DNA of 64,000 nt from Cyprinodon diabolis. Its lineage: Eukaryota > Chordata > Actinopteri > Cyprinodontiformes > Cyprinodontidae. Below are positions 20,700-32,523 of the stretch, piece after piece; the first letter of the stretch is position 1; every line of letters starts with the position of its first letter. Under the pieces are notes generated by a model, which was given only the letters and a program-made list of their open reading frames with translations, was not told the DNA's origin and made no database searches. The position numbers were made by a program, and so were the translations under genes. The stretch spans positions 2,078,756-2,142,755 of the forward strand of contig CM060069.1 in the NCBI GenBank assembly GCA_030533445.1, given 5' to 3'.

Positions 20700-23569
20700 G
20701 CCCAATTTTACATCTATTTCTGAACTGCTCATCAATACCTTTGTTTCTAGATGTTGGAGCTTGGCCTGTTTTTCAGTGTAGTCCTGTTTCTCTGACTGTG
20801 ACTCTGACGTTTCTCCTCCCATCCAGGAAGGTTTTCAATTCAAAATGTCCGAAATAGCGTTAAGTTCCAGGTTTTATCCAGCAGCCCAACAAAGCCTGGT
20901 TTTAGTTTAGAAACGGATGAACGGGTCCACCCTGTCTATGTTCCCCTGTAAAGGGGTTGGCCTGCTATCATCGCAAGGTAAGGCAGAATGCAGCTAACTT
21001 TTCGTCTTTGTTCAAACACTGCTTTAGTCCTGATTATAAGAAGCATGTGTGCTTTACTAGAGGTGGGAATTTCATTAGGAAGACATGAGATCATTTTTAG
21101 CTACAATATAATGTTTCATAGCCTAATTCAAACAATCACATTCAAAGTCTAATGCTACGTTCATACCGAACACCATCAAAGAAGCTTCTGCTGCTGCATT
21201 TCTGATGCACGTTTTCAAACTTGGAAACAAATTTCTAGTGGATTGTTTTTTTTTTTACTTTTTTCGAATGACTCTGACCTGGCCGACTGAAAATCTTCAC
21301 CAGCAGTCTTAAAACTTTGTAAAGTTTGTTGTTTTCTCACCAAATGTGGATTCATTTCAGATCCAGTACATTAATTATGGGGTTTATGTTATTTTTTTTG
21401 GGGACGGCTACAGAACTAAAGGGATATTGTCAGTTAGTCCCTGTAATAGTTCCTGGTTGTCTGCAGCTTAACCAGCCGATAACTCTGCAGAACCGATTAT
21501 GAAAATAAAGTGATGATGAAAACTCATGTGAACATGTATGAAGATGCAAGGCCCTTCCTCTGGGTGTGGTTTAGCTAAACTCTCTGTGAACCGTGTGCAC
21601 AGCTAGCCTCTCCTTGATTAGAGGACAGCGGTGTGGCTAATGAGAGCAAAGCCTTCTGGCTGCTGTTTTAATCTTTATAAAAAGCCTCATCCTGCTCTCT
21701 TGTCCCACAGGATGGAGATTAAATGCTTCTTCACATTAGTAATGTCAGCACAAAATGATTATCTTTTCTGAATAATTTATTCCTCATCCCAGCGTAATTT
21801 TCTTATCTTCCCCTTTTTGCCTCTTTTGCTCTGCAGAGACGGTAAATGGCTGTTAGTCTCCAGAAAACCGATAGATCGTTCTTTCCATCAATCAATTAAA
21901 AAACACTTACCTCACACTCAACATGATTTATATCTTGTTAATAGAATTGTCTCACTATATCCCTGTATTATTATAGCCTTAATTCCATTAGCTGTTTGCT
22001 TAATGCTTTTTTTTAAGGCTGACCTCCAGCAGCACAAAGATGAGGGGAGGATTAGTCCGATATTAGGCTGAATACTGAGCTTCTTTCTGGGAAAGATGTA
22101 GGTCAGGGCAGCCTGAGGACTCAGGACAATGACTCCTAATTAGCATTTCAGTCCCAAAGACCTCATTCTTTTTTATTGAAACCCTTTTCAATCTGGTGGC
22201 ATTTAACTGAACGATCGTAACGTCCAACAGGGAATTTCAGCTTTCTGTCATGTAGCTGTTACAGTATGAGGTGGTGTTAGACCACAGTTAACCAGAAGCT
22301 GACAGAGGAACCTGCGTCTATGTAGACATTAAAAAAATATGCTTAGGAAACAAGATACAGGTAGAAGAACTGGAGAAGATTTGGCAGCAAATATGACTGA
22401 AGGACATCTATGAAGAATGAGAAAGTTCTTTAAGAACAAAGAGTCACAAATGATGCAGCGTCACTCCATCTTCTGTACCGCATGGAAAATCAGGCTAGCA
22501 ACTAGTATTGAAACGCAAGCAAGCCCAGATAATATTCTTCAATTTATGATGTTTAAAATAAATAAATAAATAAAAGAACTTCCACATTTTCATGATATAA
22601 ACTTGATCAAAATCTGTTTGCATTGAGCACATCTGTTTTCCTCAGTTCTTATGTACAAGCAAAAAAAAAAACACATATAGAATTAAGGCAAGCAGGAAAC
22701 CCAGAAATAGGCATTACAAATTGCATGTCTATATTCTATGCTTCTAACGTTTGTAAACTTAAACAACAAAAATTTATCAATTTTTTACTCCAACCTTTTT
22801 ACGACTATAAATGAACTCTGATTGGCTCTTACACATTTACTAGAGAAACTGTTCTTCATATTTAAAATAGCATTTAAAATATAAAAACTGAGTCGTTCTG
22901 CACATGTTGATTCATGGTGTTGCATTTTGTCTTCTGCAGCGTTTACACCTAATGTGAAACCATTTATCCTTTTATGTAGGATCAATGTCATACAGTCAGT
23001 GCGGTTAAACTTTCATGGAAAACCAGCTGTTTGCATCGGGACAGACTTCGACTTGCAGGAAATGCTCCCAATGTAGAGTTTTGTGTGCTTTTGCTTTTCT
23101 ATCGCCAGAAATTCTCCTGTTGAGCGTAACCATTTTGCACGGCAGGAGAAATGCTTTGTCTGCTGGCCTCTCATGTAATCTCAGTGTCTTTTGCTCATGG
23201 TCCTGTTTTAGAAGTTGTAGCTTAGATCATAGAATAAAAATGGATGCCCAACCTAATTCCTAAGCTTTGAAAAGCTCTACACAGCTTTTCACTGTAAACA
23301 CAATAAACAGAAAAATCAGACATAACTCCTTCACTAAGAAACTTTGTTTCTTAAATAAAGGTGGAGTTTTTCTCAGCCTTTCTACTAATAACTTTATTCC
23401 TTTCAAACAAACTGGGACCCATTCAGTTTTCCTCATCAAAGTGTTGCAGGACAGAAAGATCTAATAAACTCATTTTAGCCACACTTTTTAAAACCCATCC
23501 ATGGAAACCTGCTGTTTTTGTTGTTTGTTTTTACCTTAAACACAAACTCAAAAACTAAAACTATTTCAC
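20700..23569. other. Intergenic DNA with small repeat fragments
   Basis: No gene recognised. About 21153 and 21228-21305 hold fragments of elements also seen at 10380 and 18421-18610. The rest is AT-rich and non-repetitive; ORFs are short and unlike any family I know. Confidence 0.45.
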
Positions 23570-26400
23570 AAAACTAGCAACTCCTCCAACATCAAAACCA
23601 GCAATTTCTCGAACAACAATGCCAGAAACTCTTGCATCAAAATCAACAACTTCTCCATCAAACCCAGCAACTTCTCCAAAATCAAAACCGGCAACTTCTA
23701 CTTCACAACCAGCAATTTCTCCATCAAAACCAGCAACGTCTCCAAAATCAAAACCAGCAACTTCTTCAAAATCAAAACCAGCAACTTCTCCAATACGTCA
23801 CAACCAGCAATTTCTCCATTAAAACCAGCAACTTCTCCAAAATCAAAACAAGCAACTTCTCCAACATCAAAACCAGCAATTTCTCGAACAACAATGCCAG
23901 AAACTCTTGCATCAAAATCAACAACTTCTCCAACAAACCCAGCACCTTCTCCAAAATCAAAACCGGCAACTTCTAAATCACAACCAGCAATTTCTCCATC
24001 AAAACCAACAACGTCTCCAAAATCAAAACCAGCAACTTCTCCAAAATCAAAACCAGCAACTTTTCCAAAATCAAAACCAGCAACTTCTACGTCACAACCA
24101 GCAATTTCTCCATCAAAACCAGCAACGTCTCCAAAATCAAAACCAGCAACTTCTCCAAAATCAAAACCAGCAACTTCTCCAAAATCAAAACAAGCAACTT
24201 CTCCAACATCAAAACCAGCAATTTCTCGAACAACAATGCCAGAAACTCTTGCATCAAAATCAACAACTTCTCCAACAAACCCAGCAACTTCTCCAAAATC
24301 AAAACCGGCAACTTCTAAATCACAACCAGCAATTTCTCCATCAAAACCAGCAACGTCTCCAAAATCAAAACCAGCAACTTCTCCAAAATCAAAACCAGCA
24401 ACTTCTCCAAAATCAAAACCAGCAACTTCTACGTCACAACCAGCAATTTCTCCATCAAAACCAGCAACGTCTCCAAAATCAAAACCAGCAACTTCTTCAA
24501 AATCAAAACCAGCAACTTCTCCAATACGTCACAACCAGCAATTTCTCCACCAAAACCAGCAACTTCTCCAAAATCAAAACCAGCAACTTCTCCAACATCA
24601 AAACCAGCAATTTCTCGAACAACAATGCCAGAAACTCTTGCATCAAAATCAACAACTTCTCCATCAAACCCAGCAACTTCTCCAAAATCAAAACCAGCAA
24701 CTTCTCCAAAATCAAAACAAGCAACTTCTCTAACATCAAAACCAGCAATTTCTCGAACAACAATGCCAGAAACTCTTGCATCAAAATCAACAACTTCTCC
24801 AACAAACCCAGCAACTTCTCCAAAATCAAAACCGGCAACTTCTAAATCACAACCAGCAATTTCTCCATCAAAACCAGCAACGTCTCCAAAATCAAAACCA
24901 GCAACTTCTCCAAAATCAAAACCAGCAACTTCTCCAAAATCAAAACCAGCAACTTCTACGTCACAACCAGCAATTTCTCCATCAAAACCAGCAATGTCTC
25001 CAAAATCAAAACCAGCAACTTCTTCAAAATCAAAACCAGCAACTTCTCCAATACGTCACAACCAGCAATTTCTCCATCAAAACCAGCAACTTCTCCAAAA
25101 TCAAAACCAGCAACTTCTCCAACATCAAAACCAGCAATTTCTCGAACAACAATGCCAGAAACTCTTGCATCAAAATCAAAAACTTCTCCATCAAACCCAG
25201 CAACTTCTCCAAACTCAAAACCGGCAACTTCTAAATCACAACCAGCAATTTCTCCATCAAAACCAGCAACTTCTCCAAAATCAAAACCAGCAACTTCTCC
25301 AAAATCAAAACCAGCAACTTCTACATCACAACCAGCAATTTCTCCATCAAAACCAGCAACGTCTCCAAAATCAAAACCAGCAACTTCTCCAAAATCAAAA
25401 CCAGCAACTTCTCCAAAATCAAAACCAGCAACTTCTATGTCACAACCAGTTTTTTCTCCATCAAAACCTGCAACGTCTCCAAAATCAAAACCAGCAACTT
25501 CTTCAAAATCAAAACCAGCAACTTCTCCAATAAGTCACAACCAGCAATTTCTCCATCAAAACCAGCAACTTCTCCAAAATCAAAACCAGCAACTTCTCCA
25601 ACATCAAAACCAGCAATTTCTCAAACAACAATGCCAGAAACTCTTGCATCAAAATCAACAACTTCTCCATCAAACCCAGCAACTCCAAAATCAAAACCGG
25701 CAACTTCTAAATCACAACCAGCAATTTCTCCATCAAAACCAGCAATGTCTCCAAAATCAAAACCAGCAACTTCTCCAAAATCAAAACCAGCAACTTCTAC
25801 GTCACAACCAGCAATTTCTCCATCAAAACCAGCAACGTCTCCAAAATCAAAACCAGCAACTTCTTCAAAACCAAAAAAACCAGCAACTTCTCCAATACGT
25901 CACAACCAGCAATTTCTCCATCAAAACCAGCAACTTCTCCAAAATCAAAACCAGCAACTTCTCCAAGATCAAAACCAGCAATTTCTCGAACAACAATACC
26001 AGAAACTCTTGCATCAAAATCAACAACTTCTCCATCAAACCCAGCAACTTCTCCAAACTCAAAACCGGCAACTTCTACTTCACAACCAGCAATTTCTCCA
26101 TCAAAACCAGCAACTTCTCCAAAATCAAAACCAGCAACGTCTCCAAAATCAAAACCAGCAATTTCTACATCAAAACCAGCAACTTCTCCAAAATTAAAAC
26201 CAGCAACTTCTTCAAAATCAAAACCAGCAACTTCTCCAAAATCAAAACCAGCAACTTCTACATCACAACCAGCAATTTCTCCATTAAAACTATCAACTTC
26301 TACATAAAAACCAGCAACTTCTCCATCAAAACCAGCAACTTCTCCAAAATCAAAACCAGAAACTTCTCCAACATCAATACCAACAACTTCTGCAACATCA
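23570..26400. repeat. 24-bp minisatellite with irregular higher-order structure
   Basis: Units of the type CCAGCAACTTCTCCAAAATC plus AAAA, 24 bp each, interspersed with variants (CAATTTCTCGAACAACAATG; ACTTCTACGTCACAACC). The marker ATGCCAGAAACTCTTGCATC (or one-base variants) recurs eight times at irregular spacing (about 140 to 480 bp). The three forward frames read as 8-residue repeats: PATSPKSK, NQQLLQNQ and TSNFSKIK. All three stay open for long runs (up to 451 codons), which reflects a stop-free unit whose length is a multiple of three. No start context, splice context or conserved domain supports a gene. Confidence 0.96.
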
Positions 26401-27010
26401 GAAATAGAAATATATTTCCTGAGAAAAATGTTGCATGTTCAATCCCCCGCTGTATCCCTTGGTTGGTTCGTTGGGACGTGTCATTTACAGCCTCCACCAG
26501 TGGCTGAGTAACACGGATGCTATGTGTATGATCTCTTTAATACTTGTCCTCCTGAGGTAGAACTAATCATTTAGTCAGTGCCCTTGACACGGTTTGTATG
26601 TAAGTTACTTTTTAAATATTCATCACATCTGGCCTTATGAACCCATTACAGCCTCCATGTTGCCTATCCACACACATCCTGCAGAAGCCGAGTTAAAAAG
26701 CAGAACAAAGTCTGGTCAAATAATCAATCATACGCCCCGGCTATGATTGAGCTCATCTGTTACTAAAGAGTGTTGCACAGTATTTCAATATATTAGGGAG
26801 GACCGGACTCATTGGAGACACTAGATGAATTCAGCTATGTGAGCTAATGAGGATCATATCAAAGCACCATGGATACCAAACCTAAAGCATGGCTTCAAGG
26901 TCAGTAGTTCTATAAGCAGCATGTTGCATTAAAAAAGATTTCTAAGATTGAAGAAACATTGGGTGTTTGGTTTTCGAGGACTTCGCTGGTTCTACAACAT
27001 TCATGTTTGT
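26401..27010. other. Intergenic DNA, nothing recognised
   Basis: Non-repetitive flank of the 24-bp array. No gene or element end found. Confidence 0.4.
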
Positions 27011-27148
27011 TTCTGGCCTGGGAGCGCCTTGGGGTTCTCCTGGAGGAGCTGGCCCAAGTGGCTGGGGAGAGGGTTCCCTACTGAAGCTTCTACCCCCACG
27101 ACCCAACCCTGGATAAGAGGAAGAAGATGGATGGATGGATGGAATTTA
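27011..27148 (+). mobile_element. LINE 3' end with ATGG tail
   Basis: GGCCTGGGAGCGCCTTGGGG through CAACCCTGGATAAGAGGAAG to a (ATGG)n tail at about 27128. This is the familiar 3' terminus of a fish non-LTR retrotransposon, heavily 5'-truncated. Confidence 0.75.
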
Positions 27149-27206
27149 TGACTTCACTTGTGCCACCAGCAGAGAAAGTGTGAACTGCTGGAAGAACTGG
27201 TGAGAG

Positions 27207-28116
27207 CAGGGGCGGATTTAGGACATTTGTGGCCCTAGGCAAAGACACACAGGGGGCCCTTTGAATTGAGAAGACAACAAATAAAACAGAGCCATTCTCC
27301 AGATAGAGAGATGTTAATAGAATAGACATCCATTATCTGTTCTAGGTTGTGTCCCTCTCTTCTTGTCCCTTTTCTTCTTGTTTTCCTCTCTATGTTTTGT
27401 ACTCAGCTGACTTTTCATGCTGTCTCTAAAGGAATGAAAGATTTTTTCCAAGCACTAAGCTCACTTAGCTGATTGCTCCTTCCTGTGTTTCCAAAAAGGC
27501 CAAAGTAAATAACCCAGTCCTTCTTTTCACTGTAGACAAGCCATGATCTGCTTATCTGTTCTCCATTTTTCATTTGGATGAAATAATAGCTGCATGAATC
27601 ATGACAGCAGACAAGATAGAGGAGAGCAGGAGGCGGGGTTACCAATCTACTTGCTCTGGAGAGCAGAGTTCGCTGCTTTTAGATGTTGTCTCCAAAGTCT
27701 CCAGTAGCAGAAAAAAGTCACTAGATTTGGCGCTAGGAGCTTTTTAGAAATCAAAGTGCTAGAGGGGTCTGAAAAGTGGCTAAATATAGCGACTAAAGCG
27801 CTAAGTTGGCAACACTGCTCTTTGCATGGTTTGTTTTCAAATGGTTTGCTGCTGTCTGTTTGGACCTTTCTGAACATGTGCAGCAAATGGACTGATCCAA
27901 TATGGTGGACACTGAAGGGGGGGGGGCTGAGACACACTCAATATTATCAGCGTTCTGATGGAATTTTAGAAAAAGGATTTTTATCAAAAACATAATTAAT
28001 GTGAAAAAATAAGGAATAGTTGTATTAACCATACATGGAAACAGAGTTTTATGGCCCCCCAGGAACTTGGGGCCCTATGCAACTGCCTGGTATTGCCTAA
28101 TGGTAAATCCCCCCTG
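27207..28116. mobile_element. hAT element with 8-bp target duplication, containing another hAT fragment
   Basis: 910 bp. Left end CAGGGGCGGATTTAGGAC, right end TAAATCCCCCCTG: an imperfect inverted repeat with the hAT CAGGGG start. Flanks are GGTGAGAG (27199-27206) and GGTGACAG (28117-28124), 8 bp with one mismatch. Subterminal GGCCCTAGGC and its inverse GGGGCCCTATGC also pair. No transposase ORF. A copy of the CAGTGTTGCC hAT family lies inside. Confidence 0.85.
27685..27816. mobile_element. Partial copy of the CAGTGTTGCC hAT family
   Basis: Matches the right end of the element at 14547-15481: GTCACTAGATTTG, CTAGAGGGGTCTGA, GCTAAATATAGCGA and the terminal TTGGCAACACTG. The left terminus is not found, so the copy is truncated or rearranged. 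Confidence 0.8.
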
Positions 28117-28723
28117 GGTGACAGTGAAAGTGAAATGGTGTGCTCAATGATTAGGAAAGTAAAAAATGCATAAAACAGGTCTTTTAAGGAAGTATGGGCT
28201 GAGCCGTAACTGTTCATCTTGCTAGGTGGGAGCAAAAAAACTGTCTGTCTCATTTCTTCCGAGAAATTTGCACTCCTCATAGGAAGCAACATTAAGCGGC
28301 ATTACAAAATGAAGCACAGGCCTTTTTTTTAAAACATATCCGCTTACTTCAGCCATACGTACGTATGGAGAAAACAGCGGATTTAAAGGCACAGTACGAT
28401 CCCTCCTGCGGACTCATGGTCCAGACATTCACTCCTCATCAACGTGCTAATACAGGTTCACTTCAACTGGAAGTGGCAGATCTTCAGTCCAATGTGGTGC
28501 TCAGGTTAGAGTGTGTGATGCTACAGGTTTCTGGATCCAAACAGTCTCTGAGATGGCTTTTCCAACCCTAAAAAAGGTGACCCTGCAGATTTTGAGTATG
28601 TTTGGCTCACCCTGCTGCTGTGAAGCAGGATTCTCCACCATGAACAGAATCAAAAATAAATATGGATCCAGGCTTTGGCTTCGTCTCCATTCAAACCCAG
28701 GTTTAAAGGAAAAGTCCGGTCAG

Positions 28724-29730
28724 CAGGTTTACTAGTGGTTCCTAGAATTTCTAAAGTAGAATGGGAGGCAGATCTTTTAGTTATCAGGCTCCTCTCCTGT
28801 GGAACCAACTACCAGTTTTAGTCCGTGAGGCAGACACCCTGTCTACTTTTACTGTCTACTTTTAAAGGAATAGTACACCCAAAACATGATTAGCCTTCAT
28901 TTTCTACTCACCCCCATGCTGAACAACACTCTGGAGTACTTTTTTGATATCTCAAATGCATCTGGAGATCTGGGAGGCTTCTTGCTGTCTGCTGACATTC
29001 AAATAATGGAGGTCTATGGCGCCCGAGGCAGAAAGGTCCATAAAAGTCCACAAAAAACGTGTCAATATTCCTCCATACTGCTCGTCCAATGTATTCCAAG
29101 TGTCCTGAGTGGGTAGCGTCCATAATTTACTGGAAACGAAGTCATTTAGAATGTTTTTAGAGCATAAACAGTAGTGTATAGTATTTCCTAAAATCGCGCG
29201 CCTGCGAGTTCACGAGTCTACGGAAACCGCGGCAGACCAAACCAGATGAAAGTGCGCATTCAGCTCGGCAAAGAACTCATGCTCTTCCTCAACACTGAAG
29301 TCCTCAGACATTTTTCTTTCGTTGTTTCTTTCTTTGCACAGGTAAACAGCACATTTCTTCTTCTACGCTTGCATTATCAAGAGCAGACGCTGAATGCGCA
29401 CTTTCATCTGGTTTGGTCTGCAGCGGTTTCCGTAGGCTTGTGAACTCGCAGGCGCGCGATTTTAGGAAATCCTATACACTACTGTTTATGCTATTATTTG
29501 AATGTCAGCAGACAGCAAGAAGCCTCCCAGATCTACAGATGCATTTGAGATATCAAAAAAGTACTCCAGAGTGTTGTTCAGCATGGGGGTGAGTAGAAAA
29601 TGAAGGCTAATCATGTTTTGGGTGTACTATTCCTTTAAGGCTAGGCTTAAAACTTTCATAAACATAAAGTTTCATAGACATAAAGGTTCTGAACAGGACT
29701 GGTGACAGGGGGCAGCCCTGTCAATCATAC
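28724..29730 (+). pseudogene. L2-like LINE C-terminal fragment, interrupted by a palindromic MITE
   Basis: Encodes the end of a fish L2-type polyprotein: GLLVVPRISK, MGGRSFSYQAPLLWNQLPVL and READTLSTF, then its 3' tail up to GACAGGGGGCAGCCCTGTCA. The same sequence, uninterrupted, is at 37423-37630. A small 14-base tandem duplication (CTGTCTACTTTTA) precedes the MITE. Confidence 0.88.
28862..29638. mobile_element. Palindromic TTAA-flanked MITE with an empty-site partner
   Basis: Left end TTAAAGGAATAGTACACCCA, right end its complement, ending TGGGTGTACTATTCCTTTAA. The arms pair over several hundred bases (for example CATGATTAGCCTTCATTTTC outside, ATCGCGCGCCTGCGAGTTC inside), the left arm having about 150 extra bases. 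The related LINE at 37552-37555 has one TTAA and no insert, so this is a proven insertion at TTAA. It encodes nothing recognisable. Confidence 0.93.
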
Positions 29731-30029
29731 ATAAAACTAATACTTTTGCAGTGGTTTAATGAATTTAGCATTAATCAGTAAAAAAATAAAAACAATAATT
29801 TTCATTGTGATCTCTGAGTCTGGGAGCGGCCATTTTTGCCCAAATATAGTAGCCCCTCCCTCCTGCCATCTTCCGTGATGTCACGGTGCGGTAAGCCTAG
29901 CGCCATTCTCCCCGCTTTACAAGCTAAATCAATGGGAACTACTAGACACATCTGCAATCAACAACAATTATTGAAGATTTCCAGAGGACTTCACCATTGA
30001 AATTCACCAGAGCTATAGTGAAACTGACA

Positions 30030-30261
30030 ATGCCCACGTGCATGGCAGCTGGATGCTGGAATACATCGGGTAAAAGTGAAAAAAAGAGTTATTCCACCTT
30101 TCTGATTCCTGATCCTCCACGGACGGGTTGGTCGTTGGATCGCCAACTTGAAGAGGGAGGATTTGCCATCGAACTTCTGGCCAGAGAAAAAACCCGTAAT
30201 ATGTAGCCAACATTTGGAAGAAGAATGTTTTCAAGATGACTTGGATAATAGCGCGTTGTGA
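30030..30261 (+). pseudogene. THAP zinc-finger relic
   Basis: From the ATG: MPTCMAAGCWNTSGK gives the first two zinc ligands (C-x4-C), then STFLIPDPP with the conserved Pro. After a frameshift near 30130 the frame reads WIANLKREDLPSNFWPEKK and PVICSQHLEEECFQDDL, containing the C-x2-H pair and the Trp and Phe expected of a THAP domain. A stop follows at 30259. Such domains are the DNA-binding module of P-type, Kolobok-type and related transposases. No catalytic domain follows. Confidence 0.85.
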
Positions 30262-30541
30262 CAAACACCAGATACAGCACTGGGACTTGATCAACAGCCG
30301 ATACCGCACCGTGACAATGTCACTAACCAGTAGGTGGCAGTAGTGTTCTTTGACAAAGATGGATGCCTCCAGTAAAGCACATTCACATGAAAATGACTCT
30401 GAATTAAAAACACTGATCATTTATTGAACAGGATGGAATCATTTCAGATTTAAAGAACTTTTAGAACTTTGAATCATGAATATGAGCGACTTTTCCTTTA
30501 AAATGTTTGCAGGGCAGCCTGAAGCCCACTTCTCTCATTAA

Positions 30542-31038
30542 GCCAAAAGCGGTCAGTTCAGAAAAGATGTGAGATTAAGGAAATTATATATATATGCCAA
30601 ACTATGAAAGATTGATACTGATGGAAGAGTTGCTGGTACAGTACACGGGGCAGCGACGTGTACGGCTAGCTGGCGGTCCTGTGATTAGCTGTCAGTGATG
30701 TCACACTGTGTGTGTGCCAGGGACAGAGCGGCCAATGGCCGGCCGATCGAATGAAGGCTCTCAGGGTCCATCTCACAATGATGGGAACATTAATTGACAT
30801 TTGCTGAAGCCAAACAAAGGACAGTAAAGCCGTTACGCTCGTTCAAACATATGAATCCCCAGAATATAATGACCCGTTCAACGTGTTATTGATTCTAAGA
30901 TGAGGAAAATCAATCCAGCAGGGAGGAAACTTACTCAGACAAGCCTCTTCCTGGTTTATGGGAATTTATTCAAACCGACAGCATTTGATTAGGGAAGCAC
31001 ATTTATGCCATGACAGAACCTGAGTAGCAGCTAGTGTG

Positions 31039-31070
<32 letters not shown>

Positions 31071-32109
31071 CCATGAAATGTGAAATTATGCCTCACTGAG
31101 AGATGGGTAGAAACTCCTGCAGTCTGCCTTAAAGGAGGCGCCCTGCCGGGGGCTCTGAATGAGGGGTTAAACTGGAGGGAGCATGTTTGCTAAGCTGTTT
31201 GAGGAGCATTCTCAGATGGCTGCTGGCAGTGATGGGCGACGTGGCTGGGGAGGATGGGGAGGGGGGGGGGGGGGGGGGGGGGTCTTTCCATCTCTGTTCT
31301 CTGGAGTGCAATGATGGAATGACCTGGACTTGATCTCTGAGGGCAACATGCCTGATGGCTCCGGCAGATTGATAAATTGATTCAAAACTATTACCATGGT
31401 AAAAAAGCAATAAGGTCATAAAAATTGCATCGGTCCGTCCGGCTAAGTAAATCCGAGGCGATTTGAGGAGCGGCTCCGGTGGGGCAGGAGGCACCGGGCA
31501 TGAGGTGGAATGAGAGAGCAAGAAATGACTTTGAAGAGCTCATCATCTTCAATCTATTTTTCCTGCAGGGGCTCCATGCCTCTGCATAGAGGCACTTCAT
31601 TACAGAGGAATAACTGTACACAGACAGAACCCGGGCCAGCCTCTGCCATCCCCTGGGGGCCCCTGGGGGGCTCCAGCTGGTTAATACCTCATCACTGGCT
31701 TCATTGAGCGCTTTAATCTGCACTCCTGTGATCAATAGGAGCCCGCTGTAAATTAAAAAGGCCATTTCATGTAATCAACCCTGTTAATGCTCATTCTGAA
31801 AACCATTATTTGTGGAAGGTATTTAGGAGAAAATTGCCACCGTGACAAAGCCCCCCCCCCCCCCCCCCCGAACACACACACACACAGCAGCAGCTGTGGT
31901 CAGACGTTTGGATGGACGTCGACAGATCAGCGTCACTGATCTGATGATGGTGACAAATAGTGAATTAATTCATATCTAACCTGCTGCAGCGCCCCCTGCT
32001 GCTGGGAAACAGCATGTTTTGCTTGTAAACCTTTCAATAGGTTTAGTAACAGACACTGAGCAACATTCTCAGACAGAAACTGCAAAACTTTATTTTAAAA
32101 TACGATAGA
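30542..32109. other. Intergenic DNA with microsatellites
   Basis: No gene recognised. Contains a CA repeat (31040-31069), a G run of 22 (31261-31282) and a C run of 19 (31851-31869). 31320-31800 is non-repetitive and could be tested for conservation. Confidence 0.5.
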
Positions 32110-32510
32110 AAAAAGACAAACGCCATATTGCAGAAGCCACACTTTTTCATTCTTACTAAAAGAACCCAGTTTTGGTCTGGTATATTCAAAACTTTACCAG
32201 ATAAGCTCCGTACAGAGTTGAGGCTGGACCCACTTCTAATTGTACTCAGAGTTTCTACTCACCGTTTTCAATTTAGTAAATACCAACAACGATTAGCATC
32301 CTATGCATTTCTCATAAGGAAAAAAACTAGTATTGATGTTCTGGAGAAAATCAGAGGTTCCTTTGTTTAAATTGTGGCTGGAGGAATTGGTTAGGCTCTA
32401 TTTGGAATAGAATATGGTTCTCATTAGCAAATAATTTAAAGCAATTCGATAGAACTTGGCAACCCCTTCAGCAATATATTGATCATTCTATTGGAAGAAA
32501 TTTTGATTTG
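32110..32510 (+). pseudogene. Probable L1-type LINE C-terminus
   Basis: TELRLDPLLIVLRVSTHRF, KYQQRLASYAFLIRKK and, after a frame change, SLANNLKQFDRTWQPLQQYI resemble the end of fish L1/Tx1-type ORF2 proteins (leucine-rich block, then Lys-Lys before a W-containing tail). Apparently interrupted at about 32520 by the dispersed repeat. Only the last part is present, so the family assignment is tentative. Confidence 0.5.
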
Positions 32511-32523
32511 ATTCTCAGTGTGA

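Larger units (their letters stand above)
28703..30501 (+). mobile_element. THAP/TTAA family, copy A (Kolobok/T2-like), with nested insertions
   Basis: Left end TTAAAGGAAAAGTCCGGTCA at 28703, right end GCGACTTTTCCTTTAA at 30501: inverted ends AAGGAAAAGTC, with TTAA at both. TTAA target sites with AAGG ends are the signature of the Kolobok/T2 group known from Xenopus and fish. After the first 21 bases it is interrupted by a LINE fragment (28724-29730) and resumes at 29731 with AAAACTAAT. It carries a THAP-domain relic (30030-30261). Confidence 0.75.
28225..30541 (+). pseudogene. hAT transposase (ZBED type) relic, internally deleted and interrupted
   Basis: A BED-like finger end is read at about 28235-28320 (TVCLISSEKFALLIGSNIKR then HYKMKH). 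A short middle segment (ADLQSNVVLRLE) follows, and after a frameshift the dimerisation domain FPTLKKVTLQILSMFGS, CEAGFSTMNRIKNKY at 28555-28670. Most of the catalytic domain is deleted. At 28703 the THAP/TTAA element interrupts the frame. After it, from about 30502, MFAGQPEAHFSH and a stop at 30539-30541 look like the native C-terminus of this transposase type. Domestication is not suggested, since the core is gone. Confidence 0.75.

Noticed and set aside
25152..26507. 451-codon ORF rich in Ser, Lys, Asn
   Set aside because: Product of a 24-bp stop-free repeat. Its protein character changes where indels shift the frame within the array, which a real gene would not tolerate.
31129..31521. Proline-rich ORF on the minus strand
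   Set aside because: The proline run is the poly-G tract at 31261-31282 read on the other strand.
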